38,894 nt of DNA from a virus (IMGVR_UViG_3300005435_000014:1-38894), one strand, 5' to 3'; positions 6,529 through 16,055 are shown, counted from the stretch's first letter. Notes: generated by a model from the letters alone, not told the origin. Translations and numbers: made by a program.

Positions 6529-8597
6529 TGGCGACAGTACTGCAAATGCCGGTTCAGCCCGCCGCACAGAATCCAATCCTCGCTGCTGTGACTGCGCCGG
6601 TAGACAACACGCAAGTCGCCGCGCCGGTCGATGCGCCGGATGCGTCCGTGCTGTGCCGCTGGTTCGAGGAAGCCGAGCAAATGACGATGGACGCGCGTCG
6701 TCTGTCCGAACGTGACCGCGACTATTACGACGGCAGCCAGTGGACCGAGCGCGAGCTCGCCATCCTTCGCAAGCGTGGACAGCCCGCTCTCACGATTAAT
6801 TACGTCAAGCGCAAGGTTGAGTACCTCCGAGGCTTCGAGCGCCGCATGCGCAGCGATCCAAAGGCTTTCCCGCGCAATCCTGACGACGATCAGCTGAGCG
6901 AAGCCGCGACCGACGCACTGCGCTATGTGGCAGACCGCAACGAATTCGACGTGACGCGCTCGGATGTGTATGAGGACATGCTGGTTGAAGGCTCGGGCGC
7001 TGGCGATGTGACGGTCGAACAGGGTCATGACGGCGTTGAAGTGCTGATCACGCGTGTTCCATGGGATCGCACCTTTGCAGACCCGTATAGCCGCAAGAAA
7101 GACTTCAGCGACGCCAAATACAAAGGCATCGTGGTCTGGATGGACAAGGACGAAGCGCTCGAAACGTTCCCCGACTACACCGAAGCCATCGAAGGCACGC
7201 TCGCATCAACCTCGCTGAGCGACACCTACGACGATCGGCCGAAGTTCAGCACGTGGAGCGACAACCGCCGTACGCGCGTTCGCATTATTCAGATTCAGTT
7301 CAAGTGGAAAGGCACGTGGATGATTGCCACGGTGACGAAGGGCGGCTATCTGACCGAGCCCGTCGTTTCGCCCTACATGGATCGTGAAGACAAGCCCGCG
7401 TGCTCGCTGATCATGCGCAGCGCCTATGTGGACCGTGAGAACAATCGGTACGGATGGGTGCGCGACGTGATCTCGATTCAAGACGAGATCAACAAGCGCC
7501 GCTCCAAAGCGCTGCACTTGATGAACGTGCGTCAGACGTTCGGCAATCGCCAGGCTATTGCGGACGTGGATCGTGCCAAGCGCGAGATGGCGAAACCTGA
7601 CGGCCACATCGAAGTCGAGGCAAACGGCAAGTTCGGCGAAGACTTCGGGATTCTGCCGACTGGCGACATGGCAAGCGCGCAGATGGAGTTGCTTCAGCAC
7701 GCGACAGGCGAAATGCAGTCAAGCGGGCCGAATGCAGCGATGGCCGGCAAAGACCCGCGCACGCAGTCAGGCCGCGCTATCACTGCGCAGCAGGCCGGTG
7801 GACAGATTGAAGTCGAGCCGATCATCGATGACCTGAAACAGTGGACGAAGCAGGTCTACGAGGCTGCATGGCTGCGTGTGCGTCAGTTCTGGACCGAAGA
7901 GAAATGGATTCGCGTCACGGACGATGAAAAGAACGCCAAATGGGTCGGCCTGAATCAGCCGGTCACGCTCGCCGATGCGCTGAGCCAATTGCCGCCGGAT
8001 CAGGCCGCTCAGTACGCGCAGCAAATGCAGCTTCAGCCGAATGATCCGCGCCTCGATCAGATCGTGCGCATGGATAACGACATTGCGGGTCTGGACGTCG
8101 ATATCACGCTCGACGAAGGTCCGGATGTGGCGAATAGCCAGGCCGAGCAGTTCCAACAACTGGCGCAGCTTGCACAGTCGGGCATCCCGTTCCCGCCGGA
8201 AGTGATCATCCAAGCGTCTTCACTGCGCAACAAGGACAAGCTGATCGAGATGCTGGATCAGGCCAAGCAACAGGCCGCGCAACAGCAAGCGCAGGCACAG
8301 CAGGTCGCGCAGCAGTCGCAAGCGGTCAAGGATCAGGACGTTCAAGCCGCGGCTCAGCTCAAAGGCGCACAAGCCGAGCACGCGCTCGCATTGGCTCGCA
8401 AGGAAAGCATGCCGGAGCAGCCCGAGCAGCAAGCGCAGCCGCAAGAGCAGAGCACGCCGTATCAGCAATACCTCGATTCGCTCGAGCAGTCCGCAAAGAT
8501 CGACCACATCAAGGCTCAGACGGGTCAAGCACAAGCCGCCGCGATCAAGTCGATCAGTGATTCACAACGCGCGCCTGCGCCATCTGAATACGAGTAA
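6528..8597 (+). CDS. Portal protein, P22 gp1-like
   Basis: A 689-aa protein. Residues about 45-480 follow the P22-type portal pattern (RDYYDGSQWTERELAILRKRGQPALTINYVKRKVEYLRGFERRMRSDP and the later ISIQDEINKRRSKALHLMNVRQ). Residues about 570-689 are a Gln/Ala-rich helix-forming tail, like the barrel helix of P22-group portals. It forms the ring through which DNA enters and leaves the head. The start ATG 6528 overlaps the terminase stop (TGATG). Confidence 0.9.
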   Translation: MATVLQMPVQPAAQNPILAAVTAPVDNTQVAAPVDAPDASVLCRWFEEAEQMTMDARRLSERDRDYYDGSQWTERELAILRKRGQPALTINYVKRKVEYLRGFERRMRSDPKAFPRNPDDDQLSEAATDALRYVADRNEFDVTRSDVYEDMLVEGSGAGDVTVEQGHDGVEVLITRVPWDRTFADPYSRKKDFSDAKYKGIVVWMDKDEALETFPDYTEAIEGTLASTSLSDTYDDRPKFSTWSDNRRTRVRIIQIQFKWKGTWMIATVTKGGYLTEPVVSPYMDREDKPACSLIMRSAYVDRENNRYGWVRDVISIQDEINKRRSKALHLMNVRQTFGNRQAIADVDRAKREMAKPDGHIEVEANGKFGEDFGILPTGDMASAQMELLQHATGEMQSSGPNAAMAGKDPRTQSGRAITAQQAGGQIEVEPIIDDLKQWTKQVYEAAWLRVRQFWTEEKWIRVTDDEKNAKWVGLNQPVTLADALSQLPPDQAAQYAQQMQLQPNDPRLDQIVRMDNDIAGLDVDITLDEGPDVANSQAEQFQQLAQLAQSGIPFPPEVIIQASSLRNKDKLIEMLDQAKQQAAQQQAQAQQVAQQSQAVKDQDVQAAAQLKGAQAEHALALARKESMPEQPEQQAQPQEQSTPYQQYLDSLEQSAKIDHIKAQTGQAQAAAIKSISDSQRAPAPSEYE

Positions 8598-8680
8598 CGA
8601 TTTTGTTTGACCTGCCGCCGGGGTGTCGGGCGTTAAACGTGGCCGCCGCACATATTTCGGGCGTTTGAAGGGGGCTGGAA

Positions 8681-9439
8681 ATGGCAAGTTTGGACGAAGT
8701 TCTAAGTGGAGAAGTCGCTCATGTCGATACCGCTGATGGAGCAATTGACAAGGGCACGACAGAACACACGGCTGAAACGCCAGAAGCGGCGCCTGCAGCA
8801 GTTGAAGGCGTTGAAGAAGGCGATGGTGCGCCAGCGGCGCCAGGACACGACAAGACTGTTCCGTTGAAGGCTTTGGAGGAAGAACGCAAAGGGCGTCAGG
8901 ACTGGAAGGAAAAGGCAGTTCGGTTCGAAGAGCAGTTGAAGGCTGTGCAAACGCAGATGGAGCAATTGCGCAATCAACCGGCTCAGCAACCGCAGCAACA
9001 GATCGAGATCACGCCAGAAGTCCAGCGGTTGAGCGACAAGCTTGACATTTCGGAAATGATGGCACGGGAGAAGTATCCCGATCTCGACGAGAAGTTCGAG
9101 TTGTTCAAGGCTGAAGTTGCCAAGAACCCGGCATTGCATGCAGAAGCGCTGAAGCAGAAGCATCCGTACGACTGGATGTACAAGCAAGCGGTGAAGCTGC
9201 AGGCATTGGCCGAAATTGGCGACGATCCGACCGCGTATCAACAGAAGTTGCGCGACCAGATCAAGGCCGAACTCGAAGCTGCGCAGAATCAACCTGCCGA
9301 GACTCAAACCCAACAGCCTGCAGCGCAGAACGCGGCTCTCAACCTCCCGAAATCACTTGCGACTGCTCGATCCGCAGGGCCGCGTAGCGCGCCCACGTGG
9401 ACGGGTCCCACACCGCTCGACAATATCTTGAAGAGGTAA
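8681..9439 (+). CDS. Scaffolding protein
   Basis: A 252-aa, strongly charged, Gln/Glu/Lys-rich, mostly helical protein with low-complexity ends and coiled-coil character around residues 65-105. It sits between portal and coat, the position of P22 gene 8. Such proteins guide coat assembly and leave the prohead. A strong GAAGGGGG-type ribosome site precedes ATG 8681, after an 83-nt gap. Sequence identity to known scaffolds cannot be judged by eye. Confidence 0.75.
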   Translation: MASLDEVLSGEVAHVDTADGAIDKGTTEHTAETPEAAPAAVEGVEEGDGAPAAPGHDKTVPLKALEEERKGRQDWKEKAVRFEEQLKAVQTQMEQLRNQPAQQPQQQIEITPEVQRLSDKLDISEMMAREKYPDLDEKFELFKAEVAKNPALHAEALKQKHPYDWMYKQAVKLQALAEIGDDPTAYQQKLRDQIKAELEAAQNQPAETQTQQPAAQNAALNLPKSLATARSAGPRSAPTWTGPTPLDNILKR

Positions 9440-9442
9440 GAA

Positions 9443-10579
9443 ATGGCAGATTCAACTATCCGGACTGGTTTGACGCCCACTCAGTGGGACGATCAGTTCT
9501 TCATGGAATATGTGCGGCAGAACCAGTTCTCCGCATATCAAGGCACCGACGACGGCGCCATCATCCAGCTCAAGGATGCGCTGCAACGCAAGCCGGGCGA
9601 CAGCGTCGTGTTCGCCTCGGTGCGCAAGCTACGCGGTACGGGCGTGCGCGGCAACGAAGTGCTGGAAGGCAACGAAGACGAGCTCGATACGCGTTCGCTC
9701 AAAGTGGTCGTGCAGCCGATTCGTAACGCTGTTGTGCTGACCGATTGGGACGAGCAACGCTCGGCCATCGAAATGCGCGACACGGCCAAGAGTGCGTTGA
9801 AGACGTGGATCATGGAACTGTGGCGCAACGACATCATCAACTCGCTCGGTCAAGTTGCATTGAATGGCGCCGGTTTGCCGATTCCGTTCATCAACGCAAC
9901 GGCCACGCAGCGCAACACGTGGCTTGCAGCAAACAGCGACCGCGTGCTGTTCGGCAACTCGATCAGCAACAACACGGGCGACGCCGCTGCATCGCTGGCA
10001 ACGATCAATAACACGACTGGCAAGATGACGGCCGCGACCATCACGCTTGCTAAGCGCCGCGCGCGCCTGGCGGGTTCGGTTGCGAACGCCAACGGCTTCA
10101 ACACGCCGGCCATTCGTCCGTACCAAGTGAAGGACGGTTCGGGTCAAGAGTGGTACATGATGTTCACGAACAGCTACGCCTTCCGCGATCTGCAAAACGA
10201 TCCGGTGATGGCTCAAGCAAACCGTGACGCTCGTGAGCGCGACGTTGCAACCAACCCGATCTTCACCGGCGGCGATCTCGTCTATGACGGCGTGATCATT
10301 CGCGAAATCCCCGAACTGAATCAATACCTCGCCGCTGGCGCGGGTGGCATTCAGGTCGGCCCGTCGTACATGTGTGGTGCTCAAGCGCTCGGTGCTGTGT
10401 GGGCGCAACGCACGAAGTCCACGACGGACGATCGCGATTACAACTTCCGGCATGGCGTCGGCATCCAGGAAATCCGTGGCATCTCGAAGCTGCAATTCGG
10501 TATCGGCGCGAATGATACGGATTCGCTCGTGGACGCTGGCGTCTTCACCATCTACACCGCCGCCGTTGGCGACGCATAA
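9443..10579 (+). CDS. Major capsid protein, N4-gp56-like
   Basis: A 378-aa protein beginning ADSTIRTGLTPTQWDDQFFMEYVRQNQFSAYQG, a form I associate with N4-gp56/DUF4043 major capsid proteins. Typical elements follow: an LRGTGVRGNEVLEGNED loop and VLTDWDEQRSAIEM. The C-terminal half carries the HK97-like core. This differs from P22 gp5, while the surrounding portal and tail genes look P22-like. It is preceded by scaffold and followed by a probable accessory head protein. Confidence 0.87.
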   Translation: MADSTIRTGLTPTQWDDQFFMEYVRQNQFSAYQGTDDGAIIQLKDALQRKPGDSVVFASVRKLRGTGVRGNEVLEGNEDELDTRSLKVVVQPIRNAVVLTDWDEQRSAIEMRDTAKSALKTWIMELWRNDIINSLGQVALNGAGLPIPFINATATQRNTWLAANSDRVLFGNSISNNTGDAAASLATINNTTGKMTAATITLAKRRARLAGSVANANGFNTPAIRPYQVKDGSGQEWYMMFTNSYAFRDLQNDPVMAQANRDARERDVATNPIFTGGDLVYDGVIIREIPELNQYLAAGAGGIQVGPSYMCGAQALGAVWAQRTKSTTDDRDYNFRHGVGIQEIRGISKLQFGIGANDTDSLVDAGVFTIYTAAVGDA

Positions 10580-10588
10580 GGAGCAACC

Positions 10589-10948
10589 ATGGCAACGCTT
10601 CAAGCAATTCCGCCCGCTGGCGTAACGACGAACATGGCAGGCCCCGGTCCGGGCCAATCGCCGTCCGTCGTGATCCGTCAGATCACGCTCACCGCCGCGA
10701 TGGCAATCAGCGATGTGATCCTCGGTCCTGACGTTCAGACCGGCGCAATCATCTATTCGGTCGTGAAGGTGAACGGCCCCGCCGGCAACCTCGGCACGAC
10801 GAGCAATCCGAGCGCGTTTAACACGGTTCCGTTCACGCCGTACGTGGTGACGGTGAAGGAAAAAGTCCAGTTCGTTGCAACGGCCGCCGGTGGTGCTATC
10901 GGCGACGTCGTGACGCTGATCGTTAGCTACCTGCCGCGCAACACCTAA
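10589..10948 (+). CDS. Probable head accessory (decoration) protein
   Basis: A 119-aa, beta-rich, Gly/Thr/Val-rich protein without charged helices, directly after the coat gene with a good AAGGAG site. Size, composition and position suit a capsid-decorating or stabilising protein. No specific family is recognised. A 44-nt gap with short GC-rich inverted segments follows; it has no T-tract, so I do not call a terminator. Confidence 0.5.
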   Translation: MATLQAIPPAGVTTNMAGPGPGQSPSVVIRQITLTAAMAISDVILGPDVQTGAIIYSVVKVNGPAGNLGTTSNPSAFNTVPFTPYVVTVKEKVQFVATAAGGAIGDVVTLIVSYLPRNT

Positions 10949-10992
10949 GCGGCGCGCGGGGCGGCTTAGGTCGCCTCGCCCAAGGAGAAATC

Positions 10993-11400
10993 ATGGCAAA
11001 GGCAAAGAAGCAGGAAACGGCCAAGCTGACCTATAACGGCGACCTCGATCAGGTCACGCTCGGTCAGTACACGCTGGTTCGCGGCGAAGCAACGGAAGTC
11101 GATATGGATACGGCCAAGCGGTTCGCCGATAACCCGTATTTCGATGCAACCGGCGTCAACGCTGACGATCCAGCGGCATCGGTCGCAACGGAAGACGCGC
11201 TTGCTGCTGAGCGTGCAGCACATGCCGACGAGATCGCAAAGATGCAGGCCGATTTCGCTCAGCAAGTGAAGGACAACGCTGATGCGCTGAAAAAAGGTTG
11301 GGAAGAACAGCACGCCGCAGATCAGGCAGAGATCGCCCGGTTGAATGGCTTGCTCACGCCCGCCGAGCAGCAGCCTGCCCCGCAGGATGGAGTCCAGTAA
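10993..11400 (+). CDS. Virion-region protein with coiled-coil C-terminus
   Basis: A 135-aa protein. Residues 1-55 are a short beta-rich N-terminal part opening KAKKQETAKLTYNGDLDQVTLG. Residues about 65-130 are a coiled coil (AAHADEIAKMQADFAQQVKDN...). A strong AAGGAG precedes ATG 10993. It lies between the coat and gp4-like genes, so a head-completion role is possible. No family is named with confidence. Confidence 0.5.
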   Translation: MAKAKKQETAKLTYNGDLDQVTLGQYTLVRGEATEVDMDTAKRFADNPYFDATGVNADDPAASVATEDALAAERAAHADEIAKMQADFAQQVKDNADALKKGWEEQHAADQAEIARLNGLLTPAEQQPAPQDGVQ

Positions 11401-11733
11401 ATGGCCGCCACGCAGACCGATCTCGCGACTCGCGTACTCCAAAAGCTGAAAGTGCTCGGCGTGGGTCAGTCTGCGAATGCGGATGATATCGCAGTGGCAA
11501 AACAAGCCCTCACAGAAGTGCATGCAAGCCTTCGCAAGGACGAACGAGTGCGCTGGTCCCTGCAAGAGCTTCCGGAGGCTGCAGAGGTCGCATACGTGTA
11601 CATGGCGGCCTTCTTGTGTGCCGATGACTTTGGCACGTCATTCCCGAATGGATGGGCTTACGGTCAGGGCGAAATCACGAGCCTGATCAATACGCCTAAA
11701 TCGGGCGAAACCACGCGAACGGAGTACTTCTGA
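11401..11733 (+). CDS. Head-completion (neck) protein, P22 gp4-like
   Basis: A 110-aa, mainly helical protein opening TQTDLATRVLQKLKVLGVGQ, with helices around residues 28-65, similar in layout to the P22 gp4 tail-accessory factor that binds beneath the portal. Its position after coat and before the gp10-like gene fits that role. It begins directly after the previous TAA and its stop overlaps the next ATG (TGATG). The gp4 murein-hydrolase activity cannot be inferred here. Confidence 0.55.
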   Translation: MAATQTDLATRVLQKLKVLGVGQSANADDIAVAKQALTEVHASLRKDERVRWSLQELPEAAEVAYVYMAAFLCADDFGTSFPNGWAYGQGEITSLINTPKSGETTRTEYF

Positions 11734-12116
11734 TGGACATTCGGTTCTCCGTCGCGCTGAACACGCCCGCGCAACAACGCGACTTCGAGATCAACGCGGG
11801 CGATGATTACCGGCTGATCGTGGACGTGTATGCCGACGAAGCCGATACGACCGTCGATCCGCTCACGCTTGTTGGCATGACGCTCACGTTCGAGCACGGC
11901 GGCTATCCGTCGAACACGGCAACGGCTGTCGGCAACGTCTTCACCTTCGACGACACGCCCGGTCCGTATCGCATCCCGCGCCAGTCGTTTCGCATCGTCA
12001 TGACGGATGGCAGCAACTTGCGCACGACGCTCTGTTATGGCTACGTCGTGACGCGGCGCCTACACATGCACTGCTGGGGTCTTCTCGGCAACGATTACGG
12101 CTGGTGGTATCCATGA
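11733..12116 (+). CDS. Hypothetical structural-region protein of 127 aa
   Basis: A beta-rich protein opening MDIRFSVALNTPAQQRDFEINAGDDYRL and ending in Trp/Tyr-rich residues. It lies between the gp4-like and gp10-like genes and overlaps both by stop/start coupling (TGATG and ATGA). The N-terminal strand pattern resembles small neck or baseplate-like domains, but no family is recognised. Confidence 0.55.
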   Translation: MDIRFSVALNTPAQQRDFEINAGDDYRLIVDVYADEADTTVDPLTLVGMTLTFEHGGYPSNTATAVGNVFTFDDTPGPYRIPRQSFRIVMTDGSNLRTTLCYGYVVTRRLHMHCWGLLGNDYGWWYP

Positions 12117-13510
12117 AACAGCCATTGCTCACCGGCGCATATGAAGCGCGTAGCCTCATTGCGGGCGCGCAACGGTGCGTCAACCTCTATCTTGAGCAGA
12201 ACCCTGCGGATTCGGAGTTTCCGACCACGCATCAGACCACGCCCGGTCTTGTGAAGCTCGGGACTGCGCCGACGCTTGGATGGCGCGGCCTGTTCACGGC
12301 AAGCAACGGTGAGTTGTTCGGCGTCGCGGGTAGCGCGCTTTACGTGATCAATTCGGCTAACTGGACGTTTGAGCAACTTGGCTTGCTTGCGACGAGTGCA
12401 GGCTTTGTTTCGATGAATGACAACAGCATTACGCTCGTAGTGGTCGATGGATCTCCGAACGGCGCAACCATTGATCTTGAAACGCACGAATTTAATTTCA
12501 TCTCCGATGCGGCTTTCTACGGGTCGAGCCGCGTTGACGTGATCGACGATTTCATGATCTTCAATCAGCCGACGACGCGGCAGTTCTATGTAAGCGGCGC
12601 GTTGGCTGTGACGTTTGACCCGCTCGATATCGCGTCGAAGAATGGTGCGCCGGATAAGACTGTGGCCTGCGCGGTTGTCAATCGGCGAATCTGGATATTC
12701 GGCGAGAAAACAACGGAATTCTGGTACAACGCCGGCGCTGCCGACTTCGCGTTCGTGCGCGATCCAGGCGTATTCATTGAACACGGGTGCGCGGCTGCAG
12801 CGTCGATCGCCAAATACGATACGTCGATCTATTGGGTCGCGCCGGAAGGGATGATCTTCCGTACCAGCGACACGACGGCGCTACGCATCTCGACGCACGC
12901 GCTCGAACAAGAGTTGCGCAAATATGCGACTCTCGCCGACGCGCAAGGCTATTGCTACGAGGACGAAGGTCATATTTTCTACGTGCTGACTTTCCCTGGC
13001 GCGGACAAGACATGGGTATTCGACCTCGCGACAAACCAATGGCATGAGCGCCTTTGGCTTGACGACAGCGGATTGCTGCATCGGCACCGCAGCGCCTGCT
13101 ACACGCTGTACAAGGGCATGCGTCTGGTGGGCGATTGGGAAACCGGCGACTTGTACCAGATGACGCCCGATGCGGTGGACGACGCAGGCCAAGACATGCT
13201 GCATGTCCGTTCGTGGCCAGCAGTGTCGAACGAAAAGAAGCAAATCTTCCTTGATTGCTTTATCGCTGACATGGAAGTTGGCGAGATTCCCGTCGATCAA
13301 GATGAGCCCGTTGCGCGCCTTCGCTGGTCGGATGACCGCGGTCGTTCATGGGGCAACGCGGTATCGCGCGGTATGGGGGCGCACGGCAAGTTCGGAACTA
13401 TCGTCCAGTTCAACCGCCTCGGGCAATCAGTCGAGCGCGTGTTCGAACTGTCATGGTCGGCGAAGGTAAAAACCGCGCTGAACGGCGGCTACTTGAATCC
13501 GAGGTCGTAA
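12113..13510 (+). CDS. Packaged-DNA stabilisation protein, P22 gp10-like
   Basis: A 465-aa protein beginning KQPLLTGAYEARSLIAGAQRCVNLYLE, typical of P22 gp10-type tail hubs. Repeated beta-blade-like segments follow (for example LFTASNGELFGVAGSALYVI and KTWVFDLATNQWHERLW). gp10 forms the ring between gp4 and the needle and seals packaged DNA. ATG 12113 is chosen over GTG 12104 because it makes an ATGA overlap with the previous gene. Confidence 0.82.
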   Translation: MKQPLLTGAYEARSLIAGAQRCVNLYLEQNPADSEFPTTHQTTPGLVKLGTAPTLGWRGLFTASNGELFGVAGSALYVINSANWTFEQLGLLATSAGFVSMNDNSITLVVVDGSPNGATIDLETHEFNFISDAAFYGSSRVDVIDDFMIFNQPTTRQFYVSGALAVTFDPLDIASKNGAPDKTVACAVVNRRIWIFGEKTTEFWYNAGAADFAFVRDPGVFIEHGCAAAASIAKYDTSIYWVAPEGMIFRTSDTTALRISTHALEQELRKYATLADAQGYCYEDEGHIFYVLTFPGADKTWVFDLATNQWHERLWLDDSGLLHRHRSACYTLYKGMRLVGDWETGDLYQMTPDAVDDAGQDMLHVRSWPAVSNEKKQIFLDCFIADMEVGEIPVDQDEPVARLRWSDDRGRSWGNAVSRGMGAHGKFGTIVQFNRLGQSVERVFELSWSAKVKTALNGGYLNPRS

Positions 13511-14380
13511 ATGGCGACCAACAAGATTCCGTTCCCGGTTTCCAAGCCGCTTACGCCGAGTGGCAGCGACTTTACCGAGTCATGGCGTCAATTCTTCTTG
13601 GCGCTTCGAGACATTGCCTCTACGTCAGAGAACTTCGACCCGTCTGAGTTGACGGTTCGTATCAACGAACTTTTTCTCGAGTCTCAGGCGCAAGTCGCGA
13701 TTCCAGTCTACAAGCCCTCGGTCGATGAGTTGGTCGCGCAGGTGCTCGCGAGCATGCGCGTGCCGCCGGCCGACGTGCCAAGCGACGTATTCACGCACGG
13801 CATTCAAGATGCAGGCGATCTGCACGCGCTCGCATCGTCATCGACTAATGGCTTTATGTCAGCGTCGGACAAAGCAAAGCTCGACGGAATCGGTGTTGTG
13901 CCCGCACAGGCGCTTGTCGCTGACGTAACGGCAGCCAATAGCGCGGCGGACTTCACGGTACTGACTGAGACGCTTCCAGCGAACACATCGCGTGCCGGTA
14001 TGCAACGGCGTTTTTCGATGTATGGGCTCGTCAGCAATGGCACGACCGCCGGCACGCTGCAACTTTGGGTCAAGGTCGGCACGACGAAAGTTTTTACGCA
14101 TGCGTTCACAACGCCCACGACTGCCGCAACGAACAAGGGCGTTTTCGTCGCCTTCGAGTGGTGCTTTCGCACGATCGGCGCATCCGGGACGCTGCAGGTG
14201 TCCGGAACGCTGTTTACGAATGACACGCCGGCGGTAACGCTCACGCCCGATTCGCTCGTGACGCCCGCGACGATTGATACGACGGCTGCGCAGACGTTCA
14301 CATTCGGTTTTAACTGGGTGGCGGCGAATGCATCGAACTCAGTCACCGCAAAGTCAGCTTCTCTCGTGGGGGTCGCGTAA
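13511..14380 (+). CDS. Tail/neck structural protein with SDKAKLDGI motif
   Basis: A 289-aa protein. Residues 1-75 are a helical N-terminal part. A short segment HALASSSTNGFMSASDKAKLDGI (about 100-122) is a motif often seen in phage tail fibres and needles. A beta-rich, Thr/Ala-rich C-terminal half follows. It occupies the position of P22 gene 26 (tail needle) after gp10, but the long coiled coil of gp26 is not visible, so it may be a different neck or fibre protein. It begins directly after the previous TAA. Confidence 0.55.
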   Translation: MATNKIPFPVSKPLTPSGSDFTESWRQFFLALRDIASTSENFDPSELTVRINELFLESQAQVAIPVYKPSVDELVAQVLASMRVPPADVPSDVFTHGIQDAGDLHALASSSTNGFMSASDKAKLDGIGVVPAQALVADVTAANSAADFTVLTETLPANTSRAGMQRRFSMYGLVSNGTTAGTLQLWVKVGTTKVFTHAFTTPTTAATNKGVFVAFEWCFRTIGASGTLQVSGTLFTNDTPAVTLTPDSLVTPATIDTTAAQTFTFGFNWVAANASNSVTAKSASLVGVA

Positions 14381-14598
14381 TGGCAACGACAAACATGACT
14401 GAATTTCGCTGTGTGATCTGGCGCGATCCGGTCACCAATCGCGAGGTCAAGCGCGAGTTTCAGTCGCGCACGCAAGTGGCAACGGTTACGGCCGGCATCG
14501 GCTCGTTGCTGACCCTAAGCGCCCTGAATGGATTCGGCGCATGGACACCTTTCCCGATCGTTGAAACGACCGCCTCCACCGACACCAACCCGGCGTAA
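14380..14598 (+). CDS. Small structural-region protein of 72 aa
   Basis: Starts in a TAATG overlap with the preceding stop. The sequence (ATTNMTEFRCVIWRDPVTNREVKREFQSR...) has a charged beta-hairpin start and a hydrophobic Gly-rich middle (about residues 28-50). Its place among neck genes suggests a virion or assembly role. No family is recognised. Confidence 0.5.
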   Translation: MATTNMTEFRCVIWRDPVTNREVKREFQSRTQVATVTAGIGSLLTLSALNGFGAWTPFPIVETTASTDTNPA

Positions 14599-14601
14599 AT
14601 C

Positions 14602-14925
14602 ATGGCAACCAAATACAAAGAACTGGTGAAGGCGGCAACGCTCACAGCGACGGCTACAAGCCTCTACACGGCTCCGGCGCTCACGTCTGCGTCAATCCAT
14701 GCCGCGAGCGTCAATAACCCGACAGGCGCGGCCGTGCAGGTAAATTTCTACAAGGGCGCGGTCGGCAACGCGACCACTCGCATCGCGGGGAAAAACGTCT
14801 TGGCGAATGCAACGGCGCAATTCCCCGAGCTCGTGAACCACAAGCTCGAACCTGGCACACAGATTTGGGCCGATGGCCTCGCGTGCAACGTCAATGTTTC
14901 GGGCGTCGAGTACGTACCGGAATGA
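14602..14925 (+). CDS. Conserved phage beta-sandwich-like protein of 107 aa
   Basis: The opening ATKYKELVKAATLTATATSLYTAPALTSASIHAASVNN follows a pattern common in small phage head or tail proteins, in which strands alternate with Thr/Ala turns. It ends WADGLACNVNVSGVEYVPE. It is probably a beta-sandwich virion component. Its stop overlaps the next ATG (ATGA). Confidence 0.5.
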   Translation: MATKYKELVKAATLTATATSLYTAPALTSASIHAASVNNPTGAAVQVNFYKGAVGNATTRIAGKNVLANATAQFPELVNHKLEPGTQIWADGLACNVNVSGVEYVPE

Positions 14926-15332
14926 GCGCCGATCTCGCCTTTGTGACGCGTGTGATGCGCGACCCGCGCGTGTGGCGCTCGGTGGCCGAGGATGGGCTTG
15001 ATCCGCTTACGTTCAATGCTGACGCCAATGCGCACTACTTCCAGCATGGCGAACAAGGATTCCTGATGTTTCGGCAGATCAGCACGTGCATGTTCGAGAT
15101 CCACATTGCGATGCTCAAGGGCGCGCGCGGAGTAGATCAGTTCGTTGAGGACACGATGCAACAAATGCACGAGCTCGGTGCCCGCAAGTTCCTGGCAACG
15201 CTGCCGGAATGGAATCGGGCAGGAATCGCTATCGCTGAGCGCAGCGGGTTCAAACACGAAGGCCGGGTGGCGGACGCCTACATGCGGCAAGGGAAATTGC
15301 ACGCAATGGTGCTAATGGGGAAAACATTATGA
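14922..15332 (+). CDS. P22 gp14-position protein with GNAT-like fold (DUF2824-like)
   Basis: A 136-aa protein whose pattern (HGEQGFLMFRQISTCMFEIHIAMLKGARGVDQFVEDTMQQM, then ATLPEWNRAGIAIAERSGFKHEGR) is acetyltransferase-like. The R-A/G-x-x-x-A-E-x-x-G-F-x-x-E-G stretch recalls the GNAT motif after the acetyl-CoA site. DUF2824-type proteins at this position in P22-group phages are annotated as head-assembly protein gp14. Whether it acetylates anything is unknown. ATG 14922 gives ATGA with the previous gene and is preferred over an earlier in-frame start at 14865. Confidence 0.6.
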   Translation: MSADLAFVTRVMRDPRVWRSVAEDGLDPLTFNADANAHYFQHGEQGFLMFRQISTCMFEIHIAMLKGARGVDQFVEDTMQQMHELGARKFLATLPEWNRAGIAIAERSGFKHEGRVADAYMRQGKLHAMVLMGKTL

Positions 15333-16051
15333 GTTTCATCACAAAGCCGCTCGGCAATATCGTTGGCAGCATTACGGGCCAAACACAGGCCGATGCTGCG
15401 CAATCGGCCGGCCAGCAACAACAGGCCGGTGCAGCTTCTGCAAACCAGATTCTTGAAAACCAGTTCAACCAGACGAGAACTGATCTTCAGCCATACGCAA
15501 GCTGGGGTGCGAACACAGTTCCTCAGGTGGCTGACGCGCTAACCGATCCCGCATTGCACTCGAATTTCAGTTATGCGGATTTCACGGCGCCCACAGCTGC
15601 CGAAGCTGCCGCAACACCGGGCTATCAATTCACGCTCGATCAAGGGCTCAAAGCGAACCAGAACAGCGCATCGGCTCGCGGACTTGGATCGTCGGGTGCT
15701 GCTCTTAAGGGTGCTTCGACGTTCGCCACGGGACTCGCTGACAGCACGTACGGCGACACGTACAACCGCGCGCTTCAGGGTTACACGACAAACAGAAATA
15801 ACGCGCTCAGCAATTTCACAACGAATTATGGCGTCGCAAACGACAACGTGAACCGATTGCTTGGAATCGTGAATGTCGGGGAAAACGCTGCAGCAAGGAC
15901 AGGTGCCCTTGGCGCTCAAACCGCATCGAGCATTGCGAACAACACCACGTCTGCGGCAGCGGCAGGAGCGGCTGGAACGGTGGGTGCCGCTAATGCGTAC
16001 GGAAAAGCAACTAATAATTTGATCAACCTTGCAACACTTTACGGGTCGTGA
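15329..16051 (+). CDS. DNA-ejection protein, P22 gp7-position
   Basis: A 240-aa Ala/Gln/Asn/Gly-rich protein opening SFITKPLGNIVGSITGQTQADAAQSAGQQQQAGAA. The middle has the segment SARGLGSSGAALKGASTFA, common in phage ejection proteins that share a short-armed, low-complexity helical form. P22 gp7 is ejected into the host with DNA and gp16/gp20. It lies first in the three-gene 7-20-16 block. The start overlaps the previous stop (ATGA). Confidence 0.65.
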   Translation: MSFITKPLGNIVGSITGQTQADAAQSAGQQQQAGAASANQILENQFNQTRTDLQPYASWGANTVPQVADALTDPALHSNFSYADFTAPTAAEAAATPGYQFTLDQGLKANQNSASARGLGSSGAALKGASTFATGLADSTYGDTYNRALQGYTTNRNNALSNFTTNYGVANDNVNRLLGIVNVGENAAARTGALGAQTASSIANNTTSAAAAGAAGTVGAANAYGKATNNLINLATLYGS

Positions 16052-16055
16052 TCTC

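Noticed and set aside
8598-8680. Possible regulatory element with two TCGGGCGTT copies before the scaffold gene
   Set aside because: The copies are short and of uneven context; no hairpin with T-tract or promoter pair was found.
9629-10657. A 342-codon minus ORF across the coat gene
   Set aside because: Arg/His/Val-rich shadow of the coat gene with no ribosome site or neighbour context.
10949-10992. GC-rich inverted segments after the accessory head gene as a terminator
   Set aside because: Stem is imperfect and there is no T-tract; a good ribosome site follows, so readthrough is expected.
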